Below, in pieces: positions 14,465 through 23,979 of a stretch of DNA of 34,582 nucleotides. The stretch's first letter is position 1, and each line of letters begins with the position of its first letter. Origin of the DNA: Phyllobacterium lublinensis (GTDB taxonomy: Bacteria > Pseudomonadota > Alphaproteobacteria > Rhizobiales > Rhizobiaceae). A program made the translations under genes and the position numbers. The notes beneath the pieces were generated by a model, which ran no database searches, had not been told where the DNA came from, and saw nothing but the letters and a program-made list of their open reading frames with translations. The stretch covers positions 1-34,582 of the forward strand of contig NZ_JAIUDQ010000025.1 of the NCBI RefSeq assembly GCF_020164435.1, read 5' to 3'.

Positions 14465-16573
14465 CTATTGATTCTTGACAGCAGCCTCCCGCGACCAGAC
14501 ACGAAGCTTTCCAAGTTGAGCAATGAAGGGCGCAATGTCCTTCGCACTTTTGATGAGGATCACGCCTTCATCAAGGGCGTCCGCAATTCCTGCCTTCTTT
14601 AACAGTGGCAATGCTGGTTCTGTATAGCCAATAATCTTGCAATGGGCGAACGCATCGGCGACGAAATCTCGGGCCGACGGGTTCTTGAGCAGATCCGTCG
14701 CCGCCGAGACCAACAACACCACCGCGTCATAAAGCACGGATGGTGCCCCATCGATCATCTGATTGGCATCAAAGTTGTTCCCATCTGCCGCTTTCGCTCC
14801 TCCAACCGACGGCGCAATGATTTCGAACGTCGCCCCTTCTGCTGTTATAGCTTTTTGCAGTTTTTTCAGCACTGCGGCATCAAAACCGTCTGTGATCAGA
14901 ACGCCAAGCTTTCGCCCCTCGAAACGTTTGGGACCTTGTTCAATTATGCTGAGGGCGGATGACGGAGCGAGATCCTGACGTGTAGGCACGGCCGCATCGG
15001 CCGGCTTCGGCATTGCCTTCAAGCCAAGCCCTTTCGCGACACTTCCAGCTAGATCGTGATCAATATTGATCAAGTGCGATACCATGCGTTCTCGGATCAC
15101 AGTCGTCTCGACCTTGCTCAATTCGAAGATCAGGGCGGCGGCAATGTGATTCTGCTCCGTCGATGTTTGGCTGATAAAAAATTGCCTCGCCTGGCTGTAG
15201 TGGTCGGCAAAGGATTCGGCTCTGAGCCTGGCCTTCTCCCCGGAAACCGCTTCGGCAAGTGTCGGGAAACCGCGATCGGGTGACTCCCGTGGCCCTTCAC
15301 CCCAAGAATTCGGTTGATAATTGACGCGTCCGACGGGGTTGCGCATAGCCATGTGACCGTCCTGCTGAAAATGCGCAAATGGACATTTGGGGGCATTGAT
15401 TGGAATGTGGGTGAAGTTGGGGCCGCCGAGCCGTTTCAGTTGCGTGTCGAGATAGGAGAAATTGCGCCCTTGCAGCAAGGGGTCGTCGGAGAAATCAATC
15501 CCAGGGGGGACGTTCTGGGTCATGAAGGCAACCTGCTCGGTCTCGGCAAAGAAATTGTCAGGCATGCGATCGAGTACAAGACGTCCGACGGGGATGGGAG
15601 GAAGAACCTCTTCAGGAATGAGCTTTGTCGCATCAAGGACATCAAAATCAAACCTGTCCGCAAACGCCTGGTCAAACAGCTGGATCTGCAGCTCCCACTC
15701 CGGGAACGACCCGGTCTTAATGGCTTGCCATAAATCGCGCCGGTGGAAATCCGGATCGGCTCCATTGATCTTGACCGCCTCGTTCCAGACAACCGACTGG
15801 AGCCCAAGCTTTGGTTTCCAGTGAAACTTTACAAAAGTCGATTCGTCTTTGGCATTGATAAATCGAAACGTGTGAACGCCAAATCCTTCCATGAATCGGA
15901 ACGACCGCGGTATGGCGCGGTCTGACATCACCCACATGATCATATGCATGCTTTCGGGTGTCAGGGTGATGAAATCCCAGAAATTGTCGTGCGCCGACTG
16001 GGCTTGCGGGAAACCTCGGTCGGGCTCCTGTTTGACGGCATGAATAATGTCCGGGAATTTTATGGCGTCCTGGATGAAGAAGACCGGGATGTTATTACCA
16101 ACGATGTCCCAGTTCCCTTCCTGGGTGTAAAGTTTGACGGCAAAACCTCTAACGTCGCGTGCGAGGTCGAATGAACCCTTGCTACCGGCCACCGTGGAAA
16201 ATCTGACAAATGCAGGCGTTTTTTCTCCCGCACGCTGAAAGAGGTCGGCGCGGGTGTATTTTGCAAGCGAATCGTATGTTTCGAAATAGCCATGAGCACC
16301 ATAACCCCTGGCATGCACCACGCGCTCGGGGATACGCTCATGATCGAAATGGAAAATCTTCTCCCGAAAATGGAAATCTTCGACCAACAGCGGACCTCTC
16401 GAACCTTGTCGGAGAGCATTCTGGTCATCTCGCACCGGACCACCCTGCGCCGTGGTGAGGAGAGGGGTGTCATTTCCTGCAATCTGGTGCAACTCCCCAC
16501 CTTCCCCTCGATAGAGTGTTTGGTCGTGGACTGTCACGCTTTTGGTAGGTTTCGTCTTGGATGACTTCGACAT
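14465..16573 (-). CDS. katE: large-subunit catalase (HPII type)
   Basis: A 702-residue catalase decomposing hydrogen peroxide in the cytosol. The start at ATG 16573 is chosen because AAGGA lies six nt upstream; earlier in-frame ATGs at 16579 and 16606 lack this. The heme core carries catalytic H87 in '[12 protein letters not shown]', N160 in '[14 protein letters not shown]' and the proximal tyrosine Y373 in '[10 protein letters not shown]'. After residue ~560 comes the class I amidotransferase-like (DJ-1/PfpI) domain typical of large-subunit catalases ('[20 protein letters not shown]', '[20 protein letters not shown]'). A perfect EcfG-type promoter lies 46 nt upstream, making this a likely general-stress catalase. 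Confidence 0.97.
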   Translation of the reverse strand: MSKSSKTKPTKSVTVHDQTLYRGEGGELHQIAGNDTPLLTTAQGGPVRDDQNALRQGSRGPLLVEDFHFREKIFHFDHERIPERVVHARGYGAHGYFETYDSLAKYTRADLFQRAGEKTPAFVRFSTVAGSKGSFDLARDVRGFAVKLYTQEGNWDIVGNNIPVFFIQDAIKFPDIIHAVKQEPDRGFPQAQSAHDNFWDFITLTPESMHMIMWVMSDRAIPRSFRFMEGFGVHTFRFINAKDESTFVKFHWKPKLGLQSVVWNEAVKINGADPDFHRRDLWQAIKTGSFPEWELQIQLFDQAFADRFDFDVLDATKLIPEEVLPPIPVGRLVLDRMPDNFFAETEQVAFMTQNVPPGIDFSDDPLLQGRNFSYLDTQLKRLGGPNFTHIPINAPKCPFAHFQQDGHMAMRNPVGRVNYQPNSWGEGPRESPDRGFPTLAEAVSGEKARLRAESFADHYSQARQFFISQTSTEQNHIAAALIFELSKVETTVIRERMVSHLINIDHDLAGSVAKGLGLKAMPKPADAAVPTRQDLAPSSALSIIEQGPKRFEGRKLGVLITDGFDAAVLKKLQKAITAEGATFEIIAPSVGGAKAADGNNFDANQMIDGAPSVLYDAVVLLVSAATDLLKNPSARDFVADAFAHCKIIGYTEPALPLLKKAGIADALDEGVILIKSAKDIAPFIAQLGKLRVWSREAAVKNQ

Positions 16574-16618
16574 GGCCATTCCTTGCCTTATTAGGGGATA
16601 CTGCACTGGCCAGAGGTC

Positions 16619-16643
16619 AACGCGGAGCCGATGCTAGAGTTCC
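16619..16643 (-). promoter_or_regulatory. perfect EcfG-type promoter of katE
   Basis: On the minus strand GGAAC (16643-16639), 16 nt, CGTT (16622-16619). The predicted transcript start near 16612 leaves a ~40-nt leader before ATG 16573 and would make the ATG at 16606 too close to be used. Confidence 0.85.
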
Positions 16644-16877
16644 GGGAATTCGTGTCCGAGGAGCTCGTTCGAGAAACCGTGAGAAAGAGACAGTCTCAAG
16701 TGGGTTGCAATGCCGTGGATCGCACTCGGCTGATCATCGGTATCGCGACGGTGAATTGCAGTAGCTATTGGTCCCTGTCCGAAACTAAGCAACTGCAATT
16801 GCTGTCGCTAAGCTAGACCTAAAACCAGATTTGCAATGCTGTTGCTTTGGGTGCGGAACCATCATTTTGGCAGCGGG

Positions 16878-18497
16878 TTATCCTCCCGCGACAGAAATCG
16901 CTGGGAGAGAAACAAATGAAACGTTTAGGGCTAGTCCTCGCGGCCAGCTGGTCGGTACGGCCAGCGCCCAAGAAGCGGCCAAGCCATTCCCGGATACCCA
17001 AACGCCCGCAGTCGCAACTCTTTCCTCAAAGCCGATTGTCGCGAGGACATCGGTGAGCTTGGGCTTGCCTTCTGTGAGCGTCCCGGTTTTGTCGACAATC
17101 AGCGTATCGACCTTGGCGAAACGCTCCAGCGCTTCGGCATCCTTGATGAGAACGCCGGCTTGAGCGCCGCGACCCGTGGCCGTCATGATTGACATAGGCG
17201 TTGCAAGGCCCAAAGCGCATGGACAGGCGATAATCAGCACGGACACCGCTGAAACGAAAGCATAAACCATGCTCGGCTCGGGGCCGATCAGGGTCCAGAT
17301 GATGAAGGATACGATGGCGATCAATATCACCGCCGGCACGAAATAAAACGAGACTGCATCTGCCAATCCCTGGATAGGCGCGCGCGAACGCTGGGCTTTA
17401 GCCACCATGTCCACGATCTGCGAAAGCATAGTGTCGGATCCGACTTTTTCCGCACGCATGATCAGTGAGCCGCTCTTGTTGAGCGTTCCTCCGGTCACGT
17501 TTTCACCGGGCGTCTTCTCGACTGGAACAGGCTCGCCAGTGATCATCGATTCGTCGATTGAGGAGCGGCCCTCAATGACAACGCCATCGACAGGAATGCT
17601 GTCACCGGGGCGGATGCGCAGCCGATCACCTGCCAGCACCTCATCCAGAGGAACATCCGTTTCCGTGCCGTCTTCGACGATACGCCGCGCGGTTTTTGGC
17701 GCAAGGTCCAGCAATGCACGAATAGCCGATCCCGTGCGTTCACGCGCCCGCAGTTCGAGTACCTGTCCCACGAAAATGAGCGCAACGATGACGGCTGCCA
17801 CCTCAAAATAAGTCGGTACTGACCCGCCATGGCCACGGAAGGAATGGGGAAAGATATCTGGGAAAAGCGTTGCCACCACACTGTAGGCGAAGGCCGCGCC
17901 GACCCCGATCGAGATCAATGTCCACATATTTGGGTTGCGATTGACGATTGAGTCCCAACCGCGCTTAAAGAACGGGAGTGCGGCCCAGAGGACGACGGGC
18001 GCAGCCAATGCCAATTCGAACCAGGCTGCGAGGCGTTCGCTGATCCAGTCGCGAACCGGCAAACCGAACATGGGTCCCATGGTCAGTAAGACCAGCGGGA
18101 CCGAACAGACTGCGCTCACCCACAAGCGCCGCGTGAAATCGACCAATTCCGGATTGGGGCCTTCGTCTCCAGTCGGTACGCCCATCGGTTCGAGGGACAT
18201 GCCGCATATCGGGCAGGAGCCGGGTCCCTCGCGAATGATTTGAGGATGCATCGGGCAGGTATAGAGCGTTCCAATCGGCACAGATTTGGGCCGCAAAGTG
18301 CGGCTGTCCAGGTATTTCTCCGGATCCGCCGTGAATTTCTGCTGACAACCAGAAGAGCAGAAGTGAAATAGTGTGCCCTTATATTCTGCCGTCCGTTTGC
18401 CAGCGTTTGGATCGACCGTCATGTCACAAACGGGATCGCGAAAAGCATCAGTCTTCGCATCGATGACGTTGTGATTAACGCGCGGTTCCTTTGCCAT
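16878..18497 (-). pseudogene. copA: truncated copper-translocating P1B-type ATPase
   Basis: The frame is 539 residues where full enzymes have about 750-830. Present are a YHS domain (21-63, '[10 protein letters not shown]', 'FHFCSSGC'), a heavy-metal-binding motif '[20 protein letters not shown]' (79-98), six membrane segments with the CPC motif at ~425, and the phosphorylation motif DKTGT at 469. About 20 residues later the sequence degenerates: '[12 protein letters not shown]' and '[12 protein letters not shown]' only faintly echo the nucleotide-binding domain. GDGxND and the last two membrane helices are absent. It can no longer pump copper. The 3' part was lost next to the katE promoter region. 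The start has an uncertain Shine-Dalgarno. Confidence 0.88.
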
Positions 18498-18706
18498 CGT
18501 ACCGACCTTTCAGGTACGTCAAATATGATCAGGATGAAACATACAGCTTCCCATCGTAGGAAGGTCAAGCACGCTCCTGTCAGGGTCTCATCAATACACG
18601 AGATACAATGGCGGGCTACCATGAATAGGACTTTATTGGCCCGTGCACCAGTGGATGGCGTATGGGTGAATTGACGCTCCCCCCTCCCGTAGGGGGCGCA
18701 CGATCC

Positions 18707-18913
18707 TCAGTTTTTGGTTTGCAATCCCTTACCGATACAATAGGTCATGAACTCGTTTGGCAACATTATGCCTTCGCCTTCGACCTCCACCTGTAAGACC
18801 GGATGTTTGTGCACAGCACGAAGGGCATCTTTGGCGCATGGGTATTTGATCGCGGTTATTGTCAATCTGCCTTCTACAATGAACACACGTACTGTCGTGT
18901 CTACGCGCGACAT
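18707..18913 (-). CDS. small hypothetical protein
   Basis: A 68-residue protein with AGAGGAGG seven nt before ATG 18913, one of the strongest ribosome sites in the window. The sequence is mixed alpha/beta ('TTVRVFIVEGRLTITAIKYP', 'DALRAVHKHPVLQVEVEG') with two cysteines. No signal peptide and no recognised family. Just downstream (18680-18696) CCCCCT/AGGGGG can form a 6-bp hairpin but is not followed by a T-run. An AT-rich stretch upstream should hold the promoter; no EcfG-type site was found. Confidence 0.65.
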   Translation of the reverse strand: MSRVDTTVRVFIVEGRLTITAIKYPCAKDALRAVHKHPVLQVEVEGEGIMLPNEFMTYCIGKGLQTKN

Positions 18914-19143
18914 TGCGGTGCCTCCTCTGAATTTATCTAGATGAACATTAGATAATCATTGGGGTATGTGTAAAAAAGAGCCGGACTAAGAAAGCGGGTC
19001 ACCACAGCGATAGGCCTACCGCTCCTACAGTTGGCGTTTGACATCACGCATGCGAAGGTCGAGCTCAACTTTCGCCGAACTATCTCGCTTGCCCGGTGCG
19101 CCTCGTTGGCGAGGCGGAAGTCAGCAACCTCAAGCCATCATCA

Positions 19144-19551
19144 TTAGAATATGTGACGAGGCAAAGTGCGGTGGAGCCCCTTGTCGTCGAGCACGACGGC
19201 CTCGCCATCGAGGATCATGGTGGTCGGACCAAGGTCTTTGGCGGCTTTGGCGATGGCAGGGAAAAAGGGCGTCCAACCATGACCACCGCGGTTGATGATG
19301 CGCACGCCGCTGGGTTCCACATGCACGGCAAGTCGGTAGCCATCCCATTTGATTTCAAAAGCCCATTGGTCGCCCTTCGGAACTTTCCTGGCCAGTAATG
19401 CCAGCGCTGGTTCGATGCGTTGCGGCATTGGATCGAAGGGCAGGCGTGGCTGATCCCTGTTGCGGCTCTTGCCAGGCCGGCTCCTGAGCGGTGCCTCGGG
19501 ATCGGCCAGAAGGCCGATGGTCTGCAGTTTCCGGGTTGAGCGTTTCGCCAT
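19144..19551 (-). pseudogene. truncated ATP-dependent DNA ligase (LigD-type adenylation domain)
   Basis: A fragment of about 135 residues from ATG 19551. It has a basic N-terminus, then 'PKGDQWAFEIKWDGYRLAVH', containing the adenylation motif KxDGxR with its catalytic lysine. 'DLGPTTMILDGEAVVLDDKG' follows. In LigD-type ligases at least 150 further residues and the OB domain are needed, including the other nucleotidyltransferase motifs. Here the frame ends within a dozen unrelated residues. The downstream sequence to 18914 shows no ligase continuation. It is most likely a non-functional relic of one of the multiple LigD-type genes usual in rhizobia. Confidence 0.85.
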
Positions 19552-19667
19552 CGAGCTAGCCAAGCAGAACTGCAGGGGAGAGTAAACTAGCTAATATTCT
19601 TGGAAGTATCCGCATCGGCCGCTTGGGCTGGTAATTCCAGAGCATGGGCCAATCTAGAACCGTCAGG

Positions 19668-20468
19668 TCAGGGGACTGTGCCTCGGCAGGCCCAGGCGAC
19701 GTTTGCAAAAGACCTCGGACCGTCAGGTCGACCGGCCTCATAGGCGTGGCGAACGGCCGTATCAACGCGCACCCGCTCTGCGGCGTCGAGCGCGGCCACG
19801 TATTTGCCGAGCGGCCCTTCGCCCGCGGCAATAGGTGCCCAGTAGTCGTCGAAGCTTTGGTAGGTCATGCGGATCATCAGCTGAGTTTCCGTGACGTCCA
19901 CGAGCTCTTGCTCGACAAACGCCCGTCTCATTTCGTCCGGCTGCATCATCGGTTGGAAACAATAACGTTCGCGCAGCTGACGCCCGCTTTCGCTAAGTGC
20001 AGCTACTGTATCAACCATCATTCGCATGCCTGGCATACCACCGAGATGGTCCCACACTGCCGCAGCGACTACGCCGCCCGACCTAACAACACGCCGCATC
20101 TCGGCGACTGCCTTGTCGGCCTCGGGCACGAAGTGGAGCACGAGAAGCGCCAAGGCACGGTCGAACGTTTGAGCCTCAAAAGGCAGCGCGCAGGCATCCG
20201 CCTGTTGGATCTTTATGCGCGAGTCTCTGTTGCGCCGGATCGCCTCCTTGACAAAGACCGGCGAAAAATCGATCGCAGTAATCTCATCGAGATTGGCGGC
20301 TTTGGCGAGCGCGAATGTCAAGCTACCGGTGCCACAGCCGACATCGAGAATCTTATCTCCGTCGGCCAGCCCGGCAAAGTCGATAAACAGGGGCGCGAGT
20401 TTTTGACTCCATCGGCCCATGAGCTGTTCATAGCCGGCTGCATCGTGGACGTTAAAGCTTGAGGTCAT
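19668..20468 (-). CDS. class I SAM-dependent methyltransferase
   Basis: A 266-residue methyltransferase. ATG 20468 is chosen for the GGAGG seven nt upstream; ATG 20492 is a weaker alternative. Motif I, 'DKILDVGCGTGSLTFALA', lies at ~38-55, an acidic post-I position in 'ITAIDFSPVF', and 'QADACALPFEAQTFDRALAL' plus 'MRRVVRSGGVVAAAVWD' follow as in the Methyltransf_11/UbiE-like group. Substrate unknown. The C-terminal 'YQSFDDYWAPIAAGEGPLGK' is typical of rhizobial uncharacterised members. It is not in an obvious operon: the ligase remnant lies downstream and a ~250-nt empty stretch upstream. Confidence 0.9.
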   Translation of the reverse strand: MTSSFNVHDAAGYEQLMGRWSQKLAPLFIDFAGLADGDKILDVGCGTGSLTFALAKAANLDEITAIDFSPVFVKEAIRRNRDSRIKIQQADACALPFEAQTFDRALALLVLHFVPEADKAVAEMRRVVRSGGVVAAAVWDHLGGMPGMRMMVDTVAALSESGRQLRERYCFQPMMQPDEMRRAFVEQELVDVTETQLMIRMTYQSFDDYWAPIAAGEGPLGKYVAALDAAERVRVDTAVRHAYEAGRPDGPRSFANVAWACRGTVP

Positions 20469-20744
20469 CCGAGCCTCCACATAAAGGTTCATATGCTAGA
20501 CCTCATTGCGATGGCTGCCAAGAAGTCAGGACAATATCGCAATAGTCGTGACGAGGGATGCTTTAAGGTAGACCCATATCTGACCAGGCATAAGCTTTTG
20601 CGGGATGTCCGCGCATTGCCATTTCGCGAAGCTATGTGACAGGAAATCAACGATAAGACTCCCTCAATTCTCGCCGTCCGATTTATCTTCGCTGCAGTGA
20701 GCACAGAAGGGTTTGGATATGTGTGATAAGTGACAAAGCGTCGG

Positions 20745-20981
20745 TTAAACGATGCACTTGCCAACCAGATTTTCGGCAGCCTTCATGGCTTTGAGACGCG
20801 TCGTGCATTCCAACACAGGTGCGCCGTTATCAAGGAAAACCTGCCAAAAGCCTTTAATCGAATGCAGGGTCGAATGGCGGACGCGGGCGACCGGCAAACC
20901 GTTCACAATCGCAGTGTAATCGAAGTCTTGTATAAAGTCCCCGACGCGGGTTCGCTGCCAACGGAGTGTGGATTGGAGCAT
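20745..20981 (-). CDS. small hypothetical protein
   Basis: A 78-residue protein. ATG 20981 follows GGAGGAGG by eight nt. The frame is open from 20999, but that codon has no site. The sequence 'VGDFIQDFDYTAIVNGLPVA' and 'WQVFLDNGAPVLECTTRLKA' suggests a small alpha/beta fold with two cysteines. It does not match the three-member family nearby. Function unknown. No upstream regulatory motif was identified in 20982-21182, and nothing else was seen there. Confidence 0.65.
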   Translation of the reverse strand: MLQSTLRWQRTRVGDFIQDFDYTAIVNGLPVARVRHSTLHSIKGFWQVFLDNGAPVLECTTRLKAMKAAENLVGKCIV

Positions 20982-21182
20982 AATTATTGCCTCCTCCAAA
21001 TCAAAAATACATCATTGATCGGTGGTAATGCTGGTTGAGCCAACCGGCCTCTGCATCGCAGTTATTGGGTGGGCATCGACATACACAGGCTGACCAGGAG
21101 CTGATCTGTGAGTACGCATCTGTCCTCCCACTTTATTGGCCCACCCAGTCGGATATCCACCTGAGATGTTCCTCTGCCGCTA

Positions 21183-21446
21183 TCAATGCAGGGATGTTCC
21201 GCCATTGTGCGGTCCACACCAGTCATCCTGCAACCGCGCAATCTGCATAATCAGGCGTTCTTGATAGGCGGCTGTCTTCGCAATGGTTTCTTCATCGCGC
21301 ACGCCCTGGTCGAAAAGGGTCATCACACGTCGTGCCAAGCCAGGGTCGTCTGGCTCCCGCCTAAGCTGAATGGATGCCTTATAGAGGGCGCGTTCCATCA
21401 ACCTCCAGTCCTGGCGCGAATAATACATAAGCTTTGGGGTTTGCAT
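21183..21446 (-). CDS. small hypothetical protein, three-member paralogous family, copy 2
   Basis: An 87-residue protein. Its core 'ALYKASIQLRREPDDPGLAR' then 'RVMTLFDQGVRDEETIAKTA' aligns with copy 1 (146-385) and copy 3 (22652-22942). The ATG at 21446 has GGGGG at about nine nt instead of a classical GGAGG, and that G-run is the part that can pair with the conserved leader segment CTCCCG. ATG 21428 is an in-frame alternative. It lies divergent from and 410 nt before the Crp/Fnr gene, with copy 3 on the gene's other side. No recognised domain. Confidence 0.72.
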   Translation of the reverse strand: MQTPKLMYYSRQDWRLMERALYKASIQLRREPDDPGLARRVMTLFDQGVRDEETIAKTAAYQERLIMQIARLQDDWCGPHNGGTSLH

Positions 21447-21558
21447 GATGTTTACCCCCGGATTGCGTTGCGGCGGGAGCGCATGAGCTCTCTAGCACCA
21501 GCGGCCATGAAACACGTGGCGACTTTAGAAGTGTCTACCAATGGACATTTTGAGTCAA
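21447..21558 (-). promoter_or_regulatory. conserved leader, copy 2
   Basis: Minus strand: TTGACT (21558-21553), then 32 nt, then GCCA (21520-21517), which can pair with TGGT (21500-21497). The anti-SD CTCCCG (21479-21474) can pair with CGGGGG containing the Shine-Dalgarno (21460-21455). Spacing from TTGACT to the first hairpin arm is the same as in copies 1 and 3. Confidence 0.55.
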
Positions 21559-21856
21559 TAAATCCTCTTTTGATCAATGGATTCGGGCACTTAAAGCCTT
21601 GTCGAACTGCTTGGAATAAGGGCGTATCGAAAATGATTATTATTCCTTGTCCTAAGGGTATAAGATACTCGCGCGTAAAACCGCCTATATTTGGATGATC
21701 CAAGGCCGCGCCGGATCACCTTCTTCTTCATTTATGGTCAGTTTATTTAAGGCAAGTGTCCACCAGTGGACTATGTATTGCTCCGGTTTTTGAATTCATT
21801 AGTTTCGCTGTGGGGTGCGCTGGATTCGAAGCAATCCCGCGGCGGAAGGAATTGGA

Positions 21857-22564
21857 ATGCCCATCTCATTGCCTGCAATTGAGAACAAGTTGTTAAGGAA
21901 TATGCGCCCAGACGACTTTGCACTGCTGGCGCCCCATTTGGTCAAACAGGAGTTGACCCTGCGATACCAAATCGAGTCACCCGATACACCGATCAGCGAC
22001 GTTTTTTTTCTCGAAAGCGGCCTTGCATCAATCGTTGCCAAAAAAACGCCAGCCGGACGTGATGTCGAGGTAGCCATCGCTGGCATTGAAGGCATGACAG
22101 GAGTCTCCGTCGTGCTCGGTGCGCTGCAAACTCCCTATTCAGCCTACATGCAGATTGCCGGAAGCGGCCACAAAATATCTACCACCACCCTTCGAGGTGC
22201 AATGGACCAGAGTGCAACCATGCGTGACTTCCTTTTGCTCTATGTCCAGGCCCTTATCGTGCAAACCAATTCAACAGCGCTTGCAAACAGAGAGTATCTT
22301 GTCGAGGCTCGCCTCGCACGCTGGCTGCTGATGGTGCACGACCGAACAAGCGGCAACGACCTTTTGATCACCCATGAGTTTCTCTCAATCATGCTCGGTG
22401 CGCGACGACCCTACATAACCGCTGCCATTCATGTTCTGCAAAGCAACAAGCTCATTCGCTCGAAGCGCGGGCGGATTACCATTATTGACCGCAATGGTCT
22501 TATCCACCTTGCGGATGGATCATACGGGCTGGCCGAAAAGGAATATGCGAGACTTTTCGCCTGA
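21857..22564 (+). CDS. Crp/Fnr-family transcriptional regulator
   Basis: A 235-residue regulator. ATG 21857 lies seven nt after AAGGA; an earlier in-frame GTG at 21815 is less likely. Residues ~1-140 form a cyclic-nucleotide-binding fold ('FFLESGLASIVAKKTPAGRD', 'EVAIAGIEGMTGVSVVLGA'). Residues ~150-225 form a winged helix with 'THEFLSIMLGARRPYITAAI' as the recognition region. No FNR-type cysteine cluster is seen at the N-terminus, so it is not an obvious oxygen sensor; the ligand is unknown. It sits between two divergently placed paralogues with shared leaders, suggesting it may control them, but no TTGA-N6-TCAA box is evident in those leaders. Confidence 0.92.
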   Translation: MPISLPAIENKLLRNMRPDDFALLAPHLVKQELTLRYQIESPDTPISDVFFLESGLASIVAKKTPAGRDVEVAIAGIEGMTGVSVVLGALQTPYSAYMQIAGSGHKISTTTLRGAMDQSATMRDFLLLYVQALIVQTNSTALANREYLVEARLARWLLMVHDRTSGNDLLITHEFLSIMLGARRPYITAAIHVLQSNKLIRSKRGRITIIDRNGLIHLADGSYGLAEKEYARLFA

Positions 22565-22651
22565 AAAAAGGTCCGGACATCTGAGAAAGCCGTTCCATCG
22601 TGATCGGCCAAGCATAGTTGATTGCTGCGAGAAGCTAGTGATGATGTTTAT

Positions 22652-22942
22652 TTAGATGTCCGGCCCAATTGAATCGCTCTGCAACGAGCCTGGCGCAAAA
22701 TGCGGTTCATTCGGTCGGCCCAACTTCATCAAGTTATACTCACGCTTGACAGCCATGCACGCGAGGCGGCCGAAGTCCCGCTCACCTCGCTCGAAGAAAA
22801 TAATGATGCTTAGGGCAACACGTTCGGCCAATGGATCTAAACTGGGATCGCGCCCCAGCAAGAAACAGGCGCGGCAATGCGCCCATTCAAGGGTGCGCGA
22901 GTCTTGTTGTGAGTAGCCGATGTCAAAGGTGGAAAAACGCAT
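22652..22942 (-). CDS. small hypothetical protein, three-member paralogous family, copy 3
   Basis: A 96-residue protein with GGAGGAG four nt before ATG 22942. The core 'RACFLLGRDPSLDPLAERVA' and 'LSIIIFFERGERDFGRLACM' matches copies 1 and 2, with a longer C-terminal tail ('KLGRPNEPHFAPGS'). Four extra N-terminal residues and two cysteines set it apart. It lies convergent with the Crp/Fnr gene, the ends 87 nt apart. Function unknown. Confidence 0.72.
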   Translation of the reverse strand: MRFSTFDIGYSQQDSRTLEWAHCRACFLLGRDPSLDPLAERVALSIIIFFERGERDFGRLACMAVKREYNLMKLGRPNEPHFAPGSLQSDSIGPDI

Positions 22943-23055
22943 ACTGCTCCTCCATCAACAATACGGCGGGAGCACGGTAATATCTCTCAAACGCCAGCAG
23001 CCAAAAACATGCCTGGCGACCCAAGAAGTGTCTTCTAGTTGACATAAGGAGTCAA
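22943..23055 (-). promoter_or_regulatory. conserved leader, copy 3
   Basis: Minus strand: TTGACT (23055-23050), 32 nt, then GCCAG (23017-23013) pairing with CTGGC (22997-22993). The anti-SD TGCTCC (22974-22969) is perfectly complementary to GGAGCA (22950-22945), part of the Shine-Dalgarno. The hairpin keeps pairing relative to copy 1 by a double change (GTCAG/CTGAC to GCCAG/CTGGC). Confidence 0.6.
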
Positions 23056-23184
23056 TTAATCCCAATTGCTAAATCAATTTGGGCGCCTACGCAGCCGTCG
23101 GTCGGGCGACTACAAATCTCCATCAAGTCTGCGTTCCGTGAAGCGGGATCATAAAAGCCGAGATCAACGCTCGTTGCTGGACAA

Positions 23185-23508
23185 TCATTCGACTGAGATC
23201 ACTTCTCCTGTGCGACGATCAACGGAAACGCGTATATCGTTGCCTCTGCGATCCGTGCCATCGACGACATACGTCGAACCTCTTCGCCTTACGTCGTCCA
23301 CGTGGCGAAGTCCCTCGTGCCGAGCTATGCGTATGGCTTCTCGATCATCTATTCCCCGGCGGCGCATACTGTCGGGCTCGTTACTGCGATCAGTTTGATG
23401 CAACTTTAAGCCGTCCGGCCCAATCTCAAGGCTTTGGGCAAAGGCTTGCGGTGAAGCAGTTACAGCCATCAATGCGGTCACCCCCAAAATTGCGTATCGT
23501 TTGAACAT
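23185..23508 (-). CDS. exported PepSY-like protein
   Basis: A 107-residue protein. ATG 23508 has GGAGG five nt upstream and starts a signal peptide, 'FKRYAILGVTALMAVTASPQ', with cleavage at AFA-Q (about residue 25). The mature part 'IDDREAIRIARHEGLRHVDD' and 'VVDGTDRRGNDIRVSVDRRT' with terminal GEVISVE has the PepSY pattern. Such domains occur in small periplasmic proteins and peptidase propeptides. It would act in the periplasm. A minus-strand EcfG-type site (GGAAC-N16-TGTT, 23577-23553) shares its DNA with the promoter of the divergent gene. Confidence 0.85.
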   Translation of the reverse strand: MFKRYAILGVTALMAVTASPQAFAQSLEIGPDGLKLHQTDRSNEPDSMRRRGIDDREAIRIARHEGLRHVDDVRRRGSTYVVDGTDRRGNDIRVSVDRRTGEVISVE

Positions 23509-23550
23509 CGCTACCTCCAATAAATGGTCGGGTTTAAAACCATTCCAACC

Positions 23551-23577
23551 GGAACACTCTGCTTCGGTGATAGTTCC
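23551..23577. promoter_or_regulatory. symmetric bidirectional EcfG-type promoter
   Basis: Plus strand: GGAAC (23551-23555), 16 nt, AGTT (23572-23575). Minus strand: GGAAC (23577-23573), 16 nt, TGTT (23556-23553). Each -35 overlaps the other's -10. The site lies 43 nt from the PepSY ATG and 23 nt from the ATG at 23598, so one element could drive both divergent genes. Confidence 0.6.
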
Positions 23578-23597
23578 CTCATCAAAGGAGACTCCCA

Positions 23598-23798
23598 ATG
23601 GTTAAAACTCACGAAAAACTTCCGGAAAGCGATGCCAGAGGTCAATTTGCCAAGACACAGAACGGCGGTAAGAACGATGGAGTGAGCAGCGCAAACCCGC
23701 GCGTGCTCTCCGGCAAGAAAGATGGCGACGCGACGTTCAAATCTGATGCCAAGGAGAACGAGAAAGATCGTCAGGCTCCGAGCAAGTCTGACAATTGA
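23598..23798 (+). CDS. small hydrophilic, probably disordered stress protein
   Basis: A 66-residue, strongly charged protein without hydrophobic core. It starts MVKTHEKLPE and includes 'GQFAKTQNGGKNDGVSSANP' and 'KDGDATFKSDAKENEKDRQA'. AAAGGAG lies eight nt before ATG 23598. Composition (Lys, Asp, Asn, Ser, Gly) resembles hydrophilin-like or KGG-type stress proteins, but no family is recognised. It is transcribed from the bidirectional EcfG-type site together with the divergent PepSY gene, supporting a desiccation/osmotic-type role by association only. Confidence 0.7.
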   Translation: MVKTHEKLPESDARGQFAKTQNGGKNDGVSSANPRVLSGKKDGDATFKSDAKENEKDRQAPSKSDN

Positions 23799-23979
23799 TG
23801 CCGGCGTACGCGCGTTGTGCATCTTCGTAGGACGTTATGCTAAAGAACTGGTCAAGCTTTCTTCGCCTGGAAAGGTCGAGACTGGCGCTTCTGTCGCGCT
23901 TCGAACATCATCGGCGACATTGCCGTTTTGTCCGATCATCTGGCTAAAAATTTGAAAGACGTCATAAGGTCGGAACCAA

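Noticed and set aside
16855..16879. GGAAC-N16-GGTT on the plus strand
   Set aside because: The -10 first base is wrong and no plus-strand gene follows.
18465..18489. Minus-strand GGAAC-N16-CGTC
   Set aside because: It overlaps the start of the copper ATPase frame and has the same defect in -10.
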